Assembly: GCF_900108105.1 (NCBI RefSeq)
Contig: NZ_FNUR01000003.1
Coordinates: 326,263 to 390,262, forward strand
Source of the DNA: Butyrivibrio sp. Su6
Lineage (GTDB): Bacteria; Bacillota; Clostridia; Lachnospirales; Lachnospiraceae
DNA length: 64,000 bases
Reading direction: 5' to 3'
Part shown: one piece after another, positions 48,613 to 58,435 of the stretch
How the letters are laid out: every line of letters starts with the position of its first letter
Numbering within the stretch: the first letter of the stretch is position 1
The notes under the pieces: model-generated
What the model was told of the DNA's origin: nothing
What the model saw: only the letters and a program-made list of their open reading frames with translations
The model's database searches: none
Translations under genes and position numbers: made by a program

Positions 48613-49521
48613 TTATTTATTAGCTACAACAGCAGCAAGTGCGATTGAGTTAACCTTAACTTCAACAGAATCTGATCTTGATGTAAGGATTACAGGAGCC
48701 TTTGTTCCTGTAAGAATGTTACCGTTCTTAACCTTTGCAAGTCTTACGATAGTCTTGTATGTAAGGTTTCCTGCGTGAATATCAGGGAAAAGAAGGATAT
48801 CAGCGTCGCCGACAATCTTTCTGTCAAGGGCGCCAGCCTTGTGCTGAGCTGCCTCAGGGTCAATAGCAAGGTCCATTGAAAGAGGTCCGTCAACGATACA
48901 GTTCTTGATCTCGCCCTCTTCATTAAGTCTTGTGAGCTCTGCTGCCTCAACAGTAACAGGCATCTTAGGGTTAACAACTTCAACTGCTGCAAGTGGAGCA
49001 ACCTTAGGGCACTCAACGCCGCAAGCTCTTGCAACATCTACTGTATATTCAATAATAACTTTCTTATCTTCAAGTGTTGGATATGGCATGAAAGCAACGT
49101 CTGTAAGGAATAAGAGACGGTCAATGCCTGGGATTTCAAATACGCAAACGTGAGAAAGTGGACGGCCTGTACGAAGACCAACTTCTTTATCAAGAACGCT
49201 CTTAAGGAAGTCTTTTGACTCAAGAGCACCCTTCATATAAATATCAGCCTTGCCTGATGATACAAGTGAAACTGCTGTGCGAGCTGCCTCGATAGTGTCC
49301 TTAACATCGATGATATCGAAGTCAGAAAGGTCCATTCCAACCTCTTTTGCCTTCTCCTCGATCAGGTCCTTATCACCAACAAGGATAGAATCTACGATTC
49401 CTCTCTCTTTTGCAATCTTGACAGCCTCAAGAACGTGTGTGTCCTGTGCAACTGCAACAGACATTTTCTTGGTGCTTGCTGTCTTAAGTTTAGCAAGAAT
49501 GTCGTCAAAGCTCTTACTCAT
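48613..49521 (-). CDS. ptb: Phosphate butyryltransferase
   Basis: A 302-residue PTA/PTB-family enzyme that converts butyryl-CoA and phosphate to butyryl phosphate. The conserved [32 protein letters not shown] and [13 protein letters not shown] segments are present, and the length (about 300) is that of Ptb rather than the longer Pta. It is upstream of buk, so the pair makes butyrate and ATP. Confidence 0.95.
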   Translation of the reverse strand: MSKSFDDILAKLKTASTKKMSVAVAQDTHVLEAVKIAKERGIVDSILVGDKDLIEEKAKEVGMDLSDFDIIDVKDTIEAARTAVSLVSSGKADIYMKGALESKDFLKSVLDKEVGLRTGRPLSHVCVFEIPGIDRLLFLTDVAFMPYPTLEDKKVIIEYTVDVARACGVECPKVAPLAAVEVVNPKMPVTVEAAELTRLNEEGEIKNCIVDGPLSMDLAIDPEAAQHKAGALDRKIVGDADILLFPDIHAGNLTYKTIVRLAKVKNGNILTGTKAPVILTSRSDSVEVKVNSIALAAVVANK

Positions 49522-49556
49522 TTTAATAAACCTCCATTTGTCTATAAAGTAAAGAA

Positions 49557-49593
49557 AGTGTTAAACTTCGCCATATGACAAAAGTTTAACACT
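49557..49593 (-). terminator. Terminator after the thioesterase gene
   Basis: A perfect 12-bp stem (AGTGTTAAACTT / AAGTTTAACACT) with a 13-base loop. On the minus strand it is followed by a T-rich but interrupted tail. It separates the thioesterase gene from ptb-buk. Confidence 0.7.
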
Positions 49594-49637
49594 CCCTATT
49601 GTTAATTTCAACGTCTTTATGAATTTTTTATTAGAAT

Positions 49638-50144
49638 TTAGAAGCCTTCCATTCTGCGCTGTTTGCGGAACTCACGCCTCTTGATGGCACCCTCCCACTC
49701 AGCCTTTTCATTTTCAGTCTTTATATTAAGTCCGTAAGGAACAAGGCATGGTGTCCCGTCGTCATCGATGCACACCTCAGTAAGATATGCTCTGTTGAGC
49801 ACATGGCGCATTCCCGTCTTAACATCCTCAACATAGGTATCTACCCTTACTTCCATTGAAGTTTTGCCAACATATGTGATCTTGCCTATCATCACAAGAA
49901 CATCGCCCAGAACTGCCCCCTGCTTGAACTGCATATTATCGATTGCTGCAGTAGCTATTGGGTTTCCTGAATGTCTGACAGCCACAGTTCCTGCAACCTC
50001 ATCAATCCAACTCATAAGTTTTCCGCCAAAGAGTCTGTCCTCGGCATTGATATCATCGTACTTAACCACCTTAGTCCATTCAGTGATGGAATCCTCAACA
50101 TTTTTGTTCGCTATTTGCTTATCAACATGAAATACCTTGCCCAT
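49638..50144 (-). CDS. Acyl-CoA thioesterase (hotdog fold)
   Basis: A 168-residue hotdog protein. Its core (LMSWIDEVAGTVAVRHSGNP, then a GAVLGDVLVMIGKITYVGKT strand) is the bacterial acyl-CoA hydrolase type (YciA/YkhA-like). The acidic residues in the WIDEVA helix fit the catalytic Asp/Glu position. ATG 50144 has GGAGGT seven bases upstream; the TTG at 50159 lies in the RBS. It lies upstream of ptb-buk and may help release CoA, but it is a separate unit. Confidence 0.85.
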   Translation of the reverse strand: MGKVFHVDKQIANKNVEDSITEWTKVVKYDDINAEDRLFGGKLMSWIDEVAGTVAVRHSGNPIATAAIDNMQFKQGAVLGDVLVMIGKITYVGKTSMEVRVDTYVEDVKTGMRHVLNRAYLTEVCIDDDGTPCLVPYGLNIKTENEKAEWEGAIKRREFRKQRRMEGF

Positions 50145-50289
50145 ACCCTGTACCTCCAAAGAGAGATTTTTATATGACTATTTTACCTTAAATTGCCGAA
50201 GTATGCTATCATATCTGAGTTGATTTGTGGTTAAAAGAACTGCCCTGTGTTAATATAAGAAAAGAAATTTTATTGGAGTTTAAATATAA

Positions 50290-51312
50290 ATGGCTAAAAT
50301 AAGTTTTATTATTCCGGTTTATAACACCGCTAAATATCTTGATGATTGCATGACCTCAGTGATGGGCCAGACCTATGAAGACATTGAGATCATTCTTATT
50401 GATGATGGTTCAACTGACGGTATAAGCCCACAGATGTGCGATGACTATGCTTCTTTTGACAAGCGCATCAGAGTCATCCACAAAGAGAACGGTGGCCTCA
50501 TGTCCGCATGGATAGCAGGTGCCAAGGCTGCTACATCGGACTATCTCACCTTTGTCGACAGCGATGACTGGGTTGAATTTGATCTGGCAAAAGAGCTTGT
50601 GGCTCACATAGACCCTGCTTTTGCCGATTCAGAGATCATCGCAAGCAACTATATTGTTGAGAAGGCTGGCGAGCGCAGAAAAGAGACACAGTCTCTTGCC
50701 CCCGGCGTTTACATGGGAAAAGAGCTTGAGGCTCTCCACTCACATATCCTTGGGGATGAAGTCCGTCCCGTTACTATGTCCAGATGCATGAAGCTCATTT
50801 CCAGAAAGCTTTTGCTTGATAACCTCAAGTATTGCAATCACGACATTACAATGAGTGAAGACGTAAACATTACTCTTCCTTGCCTTTTGGACTGCAAAAG
50901 ACTTGTTATCCTAAAAGACGCGTATAATTATCACTACAGACTTGTAGGCAGCTCCATTGCTCATTCCTACAACTCAAAGCTCCTTCAGAACCTGGAGCTT
51001 ACCGATAAAACCTTCAGGGATATTTTTGCAGATAAAAACATCGAAAACTATGATAAACAGATGGACAGAGAGTTTATTATAATGCTGTTTGTCATTCTTA
51101 AAAACGAATTGCGCTGCCCTGAAAAAGACACACTTAAAAGAGTAAAGAATCTCTTTTTACGACCTGATATAAAAGAAAAAGTGACATCTACAAAAATAGA
51201 TATCACTTCAAAATCAAACAAGCTTCTCTATACATGTATGAAACATCCAAATGCTGTCACTGTTGGCATCTGCAAGCTTATCATCAACATGTATGACAAA
51301 AAGACAAACTGA
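50290..51312 (+). CDS. Family 2 glycosyltransferase
   Basis: A 340-residue protein with an N-terminal GT2 domain: ISFIIPVYNTAKYLDDCMTS, LIDDGSTDG and FVDSDDWVEF (DSDD metal site). The C-terminal 120 residues are helical and unassigned. The donor and acceptor are unknown. A possible promoter TTAAAA-N17-TATAAG lies upstream, with TTGGAG before the ATG. It is transcribed alone and ends at a bidirectional terminator. Confidence 0.85.
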   Translation: MAKISFIIPVYNTAKYLDDCMTSVMGQTYEDIEIILIDDGSTDGISPQMCDDYASFDKRIRVIHKENGGLMSAWIAGAKAATSDYLTFVDSDDWVEFDLAKELVAHIDPAFADSEIIASNYIVEKAGERRKETQSLAPGVYMGKELEALHSHILGDEVRPVTMSRCMKLISRKLLLDNLKYCNHDITMSEDVNITLPCLLDCKRLVILKDAYNYHYRLVGSSIAHSYNSKLLQNLELTDKTFRDIFADKNIENYDKQMDREFIIMLFVILKNELRCPEKDTLKRVKNLFLRPDIKEKVTSTKIDITSKSNKLLYTCMKHPNAVTVGICKLIINMYDKKTN

Positions 51313-51328
51313 TAATTGGGTATATAAA

Positions 51329-51363
51329 AATTGCGGCACAGATCATCGATCAATGCCGCAATT
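51329..51363. terminator. Bidirectional terminator between convergent genes
   Basis: A perfect 10-bp stem (AATTGCGGCA / TGCCGCAATT) with a 15-base loop, A-rich on the left and T-rich on the right. It can end both the GT2 gene and the convergent transporter gene. Confidence 0.85.
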
Positions 51364-51372
51364 CCTTTTTTA

Positions 51373-52740
51373 TCACATACTGATAATACCAAAAACATTA
51401 AGTATCGCACTTACCAGAATAATAAGTACAAATAAAGGACAAAGGAATCTGATCATAAAAGAGAAGACTCCTTTTCTTTTAAATGGATGTCCATCCTGCT
51501 CAACTTCCGCTTCGAGCTTCTCAATTCCCATGAACCTTGTTATAAGGATACATGTAGCAACAGCTGCAATAGGCATCATAACTGAGTTTGTAAGGAAATC
51601 AAAGAAATCAAGGAACTGCATTCCAATTATTGTCACAGAGCTAAGAGGCCCATTTCCAAGGGATGAAAGGCTTCCAAGTAAAAGCATGATGACGATCATT
51701 ATTATGCTTCCCTTTTTTCTGCTCCACTTAAACTCATCGGCAAATGTGGAAACTGCGCTTTCTGTAAGTGCAATGGCACTTGTAACTGCCGCAAACAGGA
51801 CAAGTGCAAAGAAAAGGATTCCTATGATCTTACCAAAACCCATGCTCGCAAAGATTTGTGGCATAGTTATAAACATAAGTGATGGTCCTGCCTTGAGCAT
51901 GCTCTCATCACCGTGATAAAAAGAGAATACTGCAGGAATTATCATAAGGCTGGCAAGAACAGCTATGATCGTGTCAAAGAACTCAACCTGCTTGGTTGAG
52001 CCTTCAATGCTGACTTCCTTTTTTACATATGAACCGAAAGTGATGAGGATTCCCATCGCTATTGATAAGGAATAAAACATCTGGCCCATGGCCGTAACTA
52101 TAGTCATGATGGAAAAGTGCTGGAAATTAGGGACAAAGAGATACTTTACACCCTCCAAAGCTCCCGGTCTTGTTACTGAGTAAACGCAGATAATAACTGC
52201 AAGTACCACAAGAACAGGCATAACCATTTTGGATACACGCTCTATTCCGCCCTCAACTCCCATGAATATTACTATCATGACAAGAGCAGCGAAGACTATA
52301 AACCAAAGTTCTGACGCAATACCATCAGTTATAAAATCGGTAAAAAAGGTATCACTTGCTATCACGTTAACATCATTTGTAATGTATTCAAAAAGATATT
52401 TACATACCCAACCGCCAATTACTGAATAATAGGGAACGATCAGGATTGGGATAATGGCATTGATCCATCCGCCAAGTCCCATCAATTTATTGTTACTGAT
52501 ACTGTTAAATGCTCCAACCGGGCTTTTCTTGGTATATCTTCCAATAGCAGTCTCAGCAATTATCATGGTATATCCAAATGTAAGCGCCAAAAGAATATAC
52601 ACGATAAGGAAAATGCCTCCGCCATACTTAGCGCAAAGATAAGGGAATCTCCAAATATTTCCCAAGCCTACTGACGCGCCTGCCGCAGACAATACAAAGC
52701 CTATTTTTCCGGAAAAAGATCCTCTGTGTTCCTGTTTCAA
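51373..52740 (-). CDS. Sodium:neurotransmitter symporter-family transporter
   Basis: A transporter of about 455 residues with 11-12 membrane segments. The first segment carries the family signature KIGFVLSAAGASVGLGNIW followed by RFPYLCAKYGGG, which forms the sodium and substrate site. Bacterial members take up amino acids (LeuT-like) with Na+. I place the start at the TTG at 52740 (MKQEHRGSFSG), seven bases after GGAGAG; the in-frame TTG at 52755 lies at the RBS itself. The substrate is unknown, most likely an amino acid. Confidence 0.92.
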   Translation of the reverse strand: MKQEHRGSFSGKIGFVLSAAGASVGLGNIWRFPYLCAKYGGGIFLIVYILLALTFGYTMIIAETAIGRYTKKSPVGAFNSISNNKLMGLGGWINAIIPILIVPYYSVIGGWVCKYLFEYITNDVNVIASDTFFTDFITDGIASELWFIVFAALVMIVIFMGVEGGIERVSKMVMPVLVVLAVIICVYSVTRPGALEGVKYLFVPNFQHFSIMTIVTAMGQMFYSLSIAMGILITFGSYVKKEVSIEGSTKQVEFFDTIIAVLASLMIIPAVFSFYHGDESMLKAGPSLMFITMPQIFASMGFGKIIGILFFALVLFAAVTSAIALTESAVSTFADEFKWSRKKGSIIMIVIMLLLGSLSSLGNGPLSSVTIIGMQFLDFFDFLTNSVMMPIAAVATCILITRFMGIEKLEAEVEQDGHPFKRKGVFSFMIRFLCPLFVLIILVSAILNVFGIISM

Positions 52741-52822
52741 AATACTACTCTCCAATCTATAACAACTTCTTTAAAAAACATAAAGAAGATTATACACTAA
52801 CGCCCCAAAATACGCCACTGGT

Positions 52823-54655
52823 TTAACGCAATAAAATCCAGACAACAGGTCTTATTGCTCCACCTGGCTTATTTACTACTTTTTCATCCATAACGATTGT
52901 TCCGTCAACTGTTACAATAGGCGCAGTTATACATGGAGTTGTATTTTCACCTCTAAGCCACCACCAGGAGGACCTGTAGCCTTTCATATCCCAGTTGTTG
53001 ACCTTGCTGGGAGTGTTGATGTTCACTCCGTTTCTGGCCGCAACATCTGTTATTGCAATTTGCCTTGCTTCATCACTTTCAAAAAACTCTTCTGCCTCCT
53101 CAGGGGTTAACAAAGTCAGCATATCCCCGTCATTTTGAATGATGATATCCGCTTCTTTACCACTAAAGATTCCCGTGAACTCTTTTGAATTGATAAGTCT
53201 TCTTATATCTGAATCTTCCCAGGTTATCTCCTGATGATGCTGATTGTAGTAACTTCCTGCAATTCCATACTCACACATAAGGCACAGCTTATCTTCCTGC
53301 CTCTTTACAACTACCCAGGTCAGCCTTTCTTTCCCGGGATTATTAAGCTTTGTATTATAATGCCCAAACTTTACTACGTCGCCCACCTGCGCATCCTTAA
53401 AAACAGCGCATTCTTCACTGAATTCTTTTGAAATAACAACTGAATGGATTACAGGGATTGCTATTACTGCCAAGCCGCACATAAGAGCTAAAATGATCGC
53501 CACCTTTTTTAAATTTGCTTTTGGGGTCTTCGTTGTTCCCACTGCTGCCTTTGCTTCAAAAGAAGTGTTCAAAAGTTCTTTTACAGCCTTGACAGCAAAA
53601 TTTGTAACCGGCGCTATAACAACCGAAAGCGCTATACTTACGCCGATTATTATCACATATCTTAATAAGTCACTTACCCTGATATCATGCAAAAGAGTAT
53701 TCACCACATACCCATGTACCAGAAACAGCGGAAGCAAAATGCTCCCAAGATACTCAAGTATTCTGCTTTTTAGCGGAAATCTCATATTGAGAAGAAGTAC
53801 AAAGGTCGTAAAAACAATACATGTGACCATCTGTACAAATAGAGTTATCGCTGCAAAACTCGCCCCATCATGCACCCATTCACGATAATAGCCGTAGTGA
53901 TCAAGGCAGTAGATATTGCCTGCTGTCATGAGCAGCGTAAGAATTCCCATCACAACAACAATTGGATAGTAAGCTCTTTTTAATAAACTCTCTATCTGTT
54001 CCTTGAATCTTGCATATATAAGCCCATAGCAGAAGCAGATCGTCGAATTGTACCACCACTCGCCTCTAAACCAGTGGACCTTTCCTTCATATGGATCATG
54101 GCCCTGGAAAAAGCTGAATCCAATCAGTGCAACCGTCAAAAGACACAGCAAAAGCAGCGCCATGTCCTTGTTCTTCATAACTAAAAAAACGCCATAAAAC
54201 AAAAGATACAAAATAACAATCTCTATCACAAACCAGCCATTACTGTTTACCAATATAAGGCCAAGTATCTCTTTTGCCCCCTTGACTAAACCAAGGGATT
54301 CTTTTTTATAGAACAACTGAGCCAAAACAATCAGAAGATTGGTGATCCAAAAAGGGATAAGCACCGCCGGAAGGCGTTTTTTAAAAAAAACTCCAAGATA
54401 GTCCTCTTTACTTAGATAGCTATAGATAAGCCCATATCCGGAAAAGAAAAAGAACAGTGCTGTGAACATAAATCCTATGTAACTAAATACAGTGATGGGT
54501 CCTTTAGGATTATTTCCATATGACGTTATCTGCTGTGTGACGTGATGTATCATGATTCCGATGCACGCAAGCGCCTGGATTTGCTTACTCTGCTTCAGAT
54601 TTAGATAGTCCTGCGAAAACTGTATCTTTCTTCCCCTAAAGATGCCTTCCTCCAT
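52823..54655 (-). CDS. Acyltransferase-3 membrane protein fused to a DUF6273 domain
   Basis: A protein of about 610 residues. The first two thirds (about ten membrane segments; IQALACIGIMIHHVTQQI with the histidine motif) are an acyltransferase-3 enzyme, which adds acetyl or other acyl groups to surface glycans. After one more membrane segment, the last 190 residues match the DUF6273 pattern (GDVVKFGHYNTK; WDMKGYRSSWWWLRG; GGAIRPVVWILLR), normally found alone or on secreted proteins and probably outside the cell here. ATG 54655 has GGGGGA nine bases upstream. The fusion suggests a glycan-binding module on a glycan-modifying enzyme, an inference. Confidence 0.8.
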   Translation of the reverse strand: MEEGIFRGRKIQFSQDYLNLKQSKQIQALACIGIMIHHVTQQITSYGNNPKGPITVFSYIGFMFTALFFFFSGYGLIYSYLSKEDYLGVFFKKRLPAVLIPFWITNLLIVLAQLFYKKESLGLVKGAKEILGLILVNSNGWFVIEIVILYLLFYGVFLVMKNKDMALLLLCLLTVALIGFSFFQGHDPYEGKVHWFRGEWWYNSTICFCYGLIYARFKEQIESLLKRAYYPIVVVMGILTLLMTAGNIYCLDHYGYYREWVHDGASFAAITLFVQMVTCIVFTTFVLLLNMRFPLKSRILEYLGSILLPLFLVHGYVVNTLLHDIRVSDLLRYVIIIGVSIALSVVIAPVTNFAVKAVKELLNTSFEAKAAVGTTKTPKANLKKVAIILALMCGLAVIAIPVIHSVVISKEFSEECAVFKDAQVGDVVKFGHYNTKLNNPGKERLTWVVVKRQEDKLCLMCEYGIAGSYYNQHHQEITWEDSDIRRLINSKEFTGIFSGKEADIIIQNDGDMLTLLTPEEAEEFFESDEARQIAITDVAARNGVNINTPSKVNNWDMKGYRSSWWWLRGENTTPCITAPIVTVDGTIVMDEKVVNKPGGAIRPVVWILLR

Positions 54656-54836
54656 TGTCCAGAATCCCCCACTCATAGTAATATGCTTTTTTGCTACATT
54701 TATTATAAACACGTTTTCTTTTTATCGGTAGCATGTATTGTTGCAATATTTTTGTATACAATTATACATTTTACTTTTCTTTCTCATTTTAATGTGATAA
54801 AGTTAAAAAAACTTTTTTAATAGGATGGAGAGTCGT

Positions 54837-56360
54837 ATGGAGAAATTTTTATCAACTGTTGAAAACGTCAATAATGCTGTTAACGGATTTGTTTGGGGAC
54901 TTCCAATGCTTGTTCTTTTAGTAGGAACAGGAATTCTTATGACATGTCTCACTAAATTTTTCCAAATATCCCATTTTAAACATTGGGTTTCGAACACGAT
55001 CGGTGGAATATTTAAAGACTCACATGTCACTGCACATACAAAAGAGAATGACACTCAGATATCACAGTTCCAAAGCCTGTGTACAGCACTGGCAGCTACA
55101 ATCGGAACAGGTAATATCGCCGGTGTCGCTGCTGCCATCGCTTCCGGTGGTCCGGGTGCTATTTTTTGGATGTGGATTGTGGCATTCTTTGGAATGATGA
55201 CTAACTTCTCAGAAAACGTACTTGGTATTTACTACCGCCGAAGGAACGAGAGAAATGAGTGGTGCGGCGGTGCTATGTATTATCTTCGTGATGGCCTGGG
55301 TTCCAAGCCCGGTTGCAAGGTTGCAGGCTCTGTCCTGGCAGTTCTTTTTAGTATCTTCTGTATCCTTGCTTCATTTGGTATCGGCAACATGGGTCAGATC
55401 AATTCAATCGCAGTCAATATGAACACTGCCTTTGGTATCCCAAGCATTGTTACCGGAATCTTACTTATGATCCTTGCAAGCCTTGTTATCGTTGGCGGTC
55501 TTAAGAGAATCGCCTCTGTCACAGAAAAACTTGTTCCTTTTATGGCTATCATCTATATGGTTGGCGCAATCATAGTCTGCATCATGCACATTGACCAGCT
55601 TGGCGCAGTATTTACATCAATCATCAAAAGTGCCTTTGGCCTTCGCGCTGTAGGCGGCGGTATTGTAGGCAGCGGCGTAGCAATGGCTGTTCAGTGGGGA
55701 ATGAAAAGAGGAGTATTCTCTAACGAAGCCGGACTTGGCTCATCAGTAATCGTTCACTCAAGCTCAAACGTTCGTGAGCCTGTAGTTCAGGGAATGTGGG
55801 GAATTTTCGAGGTATTTGCAGATACTATAATTGTATGCTCCATCACAGCTTTTGCAGTTCTTTCAAGTGGTCTTGTGGACCTTGAGACCGGCGTTGTAAC
55901 TTCAAGTCAGGTATCAACCGCTCTTGTTGCTGAAGCTTTTTCAACTGTATTTGGTAAGTTCGGATATGCCTTTATCGCAATCGCTATTTTGCTCTTTGCC
56001 TTCTCTACTACTCTTGGCTGGAGCCAGTACGGAAGTAAAGCTTTTGAATATCTTTTCGGAAGAAAAAATATAAAGTTCTACCACATAATTTTCGTGGTAT
56101 TCATCGTATTTGGCGCAACTATGGATCTTACACTTGCCTGGGATCTTTCAGATACATTCAACGGAATGATGGCAATACCTAACCTTATCGGCGTCCTTTC
56201 ATTAAGCGGCACAGTTATGAAGATTACCCACAACTACGTTCAGAGAGTCATTCTCCATCAGGACGTAAAGCCTATGCTCTCTGCAATTGACGACATTCAG
56301 GCATTACATGAAAAAGAACTGGCTGATAAAGAATTAGAGCCCATAGCTTCAGGAGAATAA
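54837..56360 (+). CDS. AGCS-family sodium:alanine/glycine symporter
   Basis: A transporter of about 507 residues with about ten membrane segments. The AGCS signature FQSLCTALAATIGTGNIAGV, then ASGGPGAIFWMWIVAFFGM, and the later EAGLGSSVIVHSSSN are present. These proteins import alanine or glycine with Na+. The ATG at 54837 is six bases from GGAG; the earlier ATG at 54825 overlaps the RBS. Its last 64 bases overlap the convergent gene ending at 56297. Confidence 0.92.
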   Translation: MEKFLSTVENVNNAVNGFVWGLPMLVLLVGTGILMTCLTKFFQISHFKHWVSNTIGGIFKDSHVTAHTKENDTQISQFQSLCTALAATIGTGNIAGVAAAIASGGPGAIFWMWIVAFFGMMTNFSENVLGIYYRRRNERNEWCGGAMYYLRDGLGSKPGCKVAGSVLAVLFSIFCILASFGIGNMGQINSIAVNMNTAFGIPSIVTGILLMILASLVIVGGLKRIASVTEKLVPFMAIIYMVGAIIVCIMHIDQLGAVFTSIIKSAFGLRAVGGGIVGSGVAMAVQWGMKRGVFSNEAGLGSSVIVHSSSNVREPVVQGMWGIFEVFADTIIVCSITAFAVLSSGLVDLETGVVTSSQVSTALVAEAFSTVFGKFGYAFIAIAILLFAFSTTLGWSQYGSKAFEYLFGRKNIKFYHIIFVVFIVFGATMDLTLAWDLSDTFNGMMAIPNLIGVLSLSGTVMKITHNYVQRVILHQDVKPMLSAIDDIQALHEKELADKELEPIASGE

Positions 56361-57403
56361 AAAGACACATTTCCACTCACTATGGGAGCTGCATTTTGGC
56401 CTCCCATAGTGGGTATATGTCCTGCTTTTCCAAGTTCATGTTTTACCATATCTTTAAGATATTCCATATTAGCCTTTGTGATGGCTTTTTCCTCTGAAGC
56501 CCTGTGCTTTCTCTTAAGGTCTTCAAGGTCCTCCCTGCTCATGTGAGGATCTACAACTTCCATTGTTTCAAGCATTTCCATGGCTTCCTGAAGCTCTTTT
56601 AGCTCTTCCTCTCCAAATTCTGAGATCATCTTATTAAGCTCAGCCATCATTTCATCCGAAACAGCTTCTCCGCTTTCTTCTATCTGCGCAAGTGCTTCTT
56701 CAAGCATTTCCTCACGCTCATCAAAGATTTCATCTTCTTTTTCAGTGATCTTTTCTTCTTCAGCCTGTGTTATGGCACTTTGCATACCCTGAACAGCATC
56801 CTTTTGCTGGTCTAAGCGCTCGTCTCTCTTCTGAGTACGAGTCACCATTTCTTCAAGCTCCAAGTGATGTTTCTTTTTCTTTGCTACCATTTCCATGCGC
56901 TTTGCATGGGTTAAAGCCAGCTGCAGTTCCTCAGGGTCTCCATCCCCGGAGGAAATCTTTCTCTTTATCTGCGTGACAGCTCTTTTGGCCGCAAGCACAG
57001 CCTGCCCCGCACTGTTTGATGTCTTGGCACTGCGTATCTTGGATGCAACTTCTTTGTAGTTGTACTTTTCAGCGCTTTCCATCTCTGTTTCTGCTGCATC
57101 AGGAGCACCTGACGTCTCCAGAAAATCATTTACCTTTTTATTATTCTGATTCTGCAAGGAATCCTGCTTCAGAGTACGGATCATCTGCCGCATCTGCTGT
57201 GATAAGCCGTTTCTATCTTCCGCTGCTCTGTCTGTGATCTTATCAAAACTTGAGGCCATAGGGTTTACAGGACTCTTTCCCATAATGGTGTTTTTCGAAG
57301 CTCCGCCCTGCTTTCCTACCTGATTTTGGGCAAAAAGACTCCCCTGGGCATTCTTCATGTAGGATGAATAGTATTGGTTATTGGTATTAAAAGATATATT
57401 CAT
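56297..57403 (-). CDS. Charged, coiled-coil protein of unknown function
   Basis: A 368-residue hydrophilic protein. Residues about 130-320 are strongly charged and helical, with Glu/Lys-rich coiled coils (EEEKITEKEDEIFDEREEML). The N-terminus (MNISFNTNNQYYSSYMKN) and the C-terminus (SFYSPEAMGSNSLSASSF) are Asn/Ser-rich, as in proteins made near the flagellar export system. No signal peptide or domain is recognised. It lies 21 bases after the DUF6033-like gene in the same transcript. Its 3' end overlaps the symporter gene by 64 bases and contains the hairpin at 56378-56411. Confidence 0.7.
   Translation of the reverse strand: MNISFNTNNQYYSSYMKNAQGSLFAQNQVGKQGGASKNTIMGKSPVNPMASSFDKITDRAAEDRNGLSQQMRQMIRTLKQDSLQNQNNKKVNDFLETSGAPDAAETEMESAEKYNYKEVASKIRSAKTSNSAGQAVLAAKRAVTQIKRKISSGDGDPEELQLALTHAKRMEMVAKKKKHHLELEEMVTRTQKRDERLDQQKDAVQGMQSAITQAEEEKITEKEDEIFDEREEMLEEALAQIEESGEAVSDEMMAELNKMISEFGEEELKELQEAMEMLETMEVVDPHMSREDLEDLKRKHRASEEKAITKANMEYLKDMVKHELGKAGHIPTMGGQNAAPIVSGNVSFYSPEAMGSNSLSASSFSCNA
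56378..56411. terminator. Hairpin inside the 3' end of the coiled-coil gene
   Basis: A perfect 11-bp stem (CACTATGGGAG / CTCCCATAGTG) with a 12-base loop lies 18 bases after the symporter stop codon and inside the coding region of the convergent gene (encoding the IPTMGGQNAAPIVSG part). It is probably the transcription end for the symporter, since no other hairpin follows it, although no strong T-run is seen on the plus strand. Confidence 0.5.
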
Positions 57404-57424
57404 ACCGCACCCCGCTTACTTCCA

Positions 57425-58309
57425 TCAGCCTCTGAAATCTATCTTTGTTCCAACCATTTTCTCTGACTCTGTCATGACAGTTCCGGACGCATTATTGTAG
57501 GAGTAGGCCTGTACATTTGAAAGGAGTTCATCCATAGAATCTGCTTCAAATGTTACATATTCCTCATCATTTTGAATTTCAGTATTTTCTTTGTCCTGAT
57601 CTGCCTTTTCAGCCTTTTTATCCCTTGCCTTCTGAATACGCTCTTCCTGAGCCTTCTTTTCTGCTTTCTTCTTGTCCTGATGCTTTTGTGCTTTCTTTTC
57701 AGCGGCCTTCTTTTCAATGCGCTTCTTCTGAATATCTGATGATTTAGTCACTGTGGCAAAGAAATTCTCTTTTCCATCAGAATCGACGCTCATTCCAAAG
57801 TTCTTTATATTAGCGCCACTACTTGTAAGCCCCATCTTGGCCTGCAACATCTTAGCCTGGGATGAAGCAATTATTCCTTCGTATTTCTTGCGGAAGTTCT
57901 CATCCGTGGCCATTCTCTCAAGTTTTTCTTCGTCAATAAGAACCACCATTTTGTTGGCATTACCATAAGCCGCAGCATTCTGCTGAACCTGCGCCTTCAT
58001 ATCCTTGCTGACCGTTATGAACTCCATGTTATGGAATTTCGACTGCAGCTTTCCAAGATAGTCTTTTGCCTTATCCGAAAGCTGAACATCACCAATAGTA
58101 GCGCCAAACTCTGTCATCTTTGGCACCAGCGAGCTCTTTGTATCAATCGGACTCCACGGTTTTGTATTTGTTTTTGTTGCCTGAGAAGCATTGGCTGAAC
58201 CAGCCTGATCTGTCTTACCTGTATTAGAAGTCTTCGATGCTACTGATTTCTCATTATAGACACCATGACTACTCTGCTGATAAGTGGAAACACCATTAAT
58301 CCCTGCCAT
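57425..58309 (-). CDS. DUF6033-like protein, probably flagellum-linked
   Basis: A 294-residue protein starting MAGINGVSTYQQSSHGVYNE. A folded central part (about 60-190; WSPIDTKSSLVPKMTEFGAT; DVQLSDKAKDYLGKLQSKF) is followed by a Lys/Glu/Ala-rich helical stretch (about 195-245) and the end GTKIDFRG. I recall similar proteins in motile Lachnospiraceae as DUF6033, with moderate certainty. It is transcribed from a sigma-28-like promoter (58392-58418), and its leader has three ANGGA motifs, as does the FliD-like gene at 27833. The role is unknown. Confidence 0.65.
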   Translation of the reverse strand: MAGINGVSTYQQSSHGVYNEKSVASKTSNTGKTDQAGSANASQATKTNTKPWSPIDTKSSLVPKMTEFGATIGDVQLSDKAKDYLGKLQSKFHNMEFITVSKDMKAQVQQNAAAYGNANKMVVLIDEEKLERMATDENFRKKYEGIIASSQAKMLQAKMGLTSSGANIKNFGMSVDSDGKENFFATVTKSSDIQKKRIEKKAAEKKAQKHQDKKKAEKKAQEERIQKARDKKAEKADQDKENTEIQNDEEYVTFEADSMDELLSNVQAYSYNNASGTVMTESEKMVGTKIDFRG

Positions 58310-58391
58310 ACTGATCTACCTCCTTGTAAAAAAGCCGACATCCATGAACCTGTAAACCTAAAAATCTTCCTGTTTTTCCTTATCAACAAAT

Positions 58392-58418
58392 ATATCGACA
58401 CAAATCCACTTAAACTTA
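58392..58418 (-). promoter_or_regulatory. Sigma-28 (flagellar) type promoter
   Basis: TAAG (58415-58418), a 15-base spacer and GTCGATAT (58392-58399) on the minus strand, against the sigma-D/sigma-28 pattern TAAA-N15-GCCGATAT (two mismatches). It lies 83 bases before the DUF6033-like gene, which suggests expression with late flagellar genes. Confidence 0.5.
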
Positions 58419-58435
58419 ACCCCCTTCGGGTGGTC

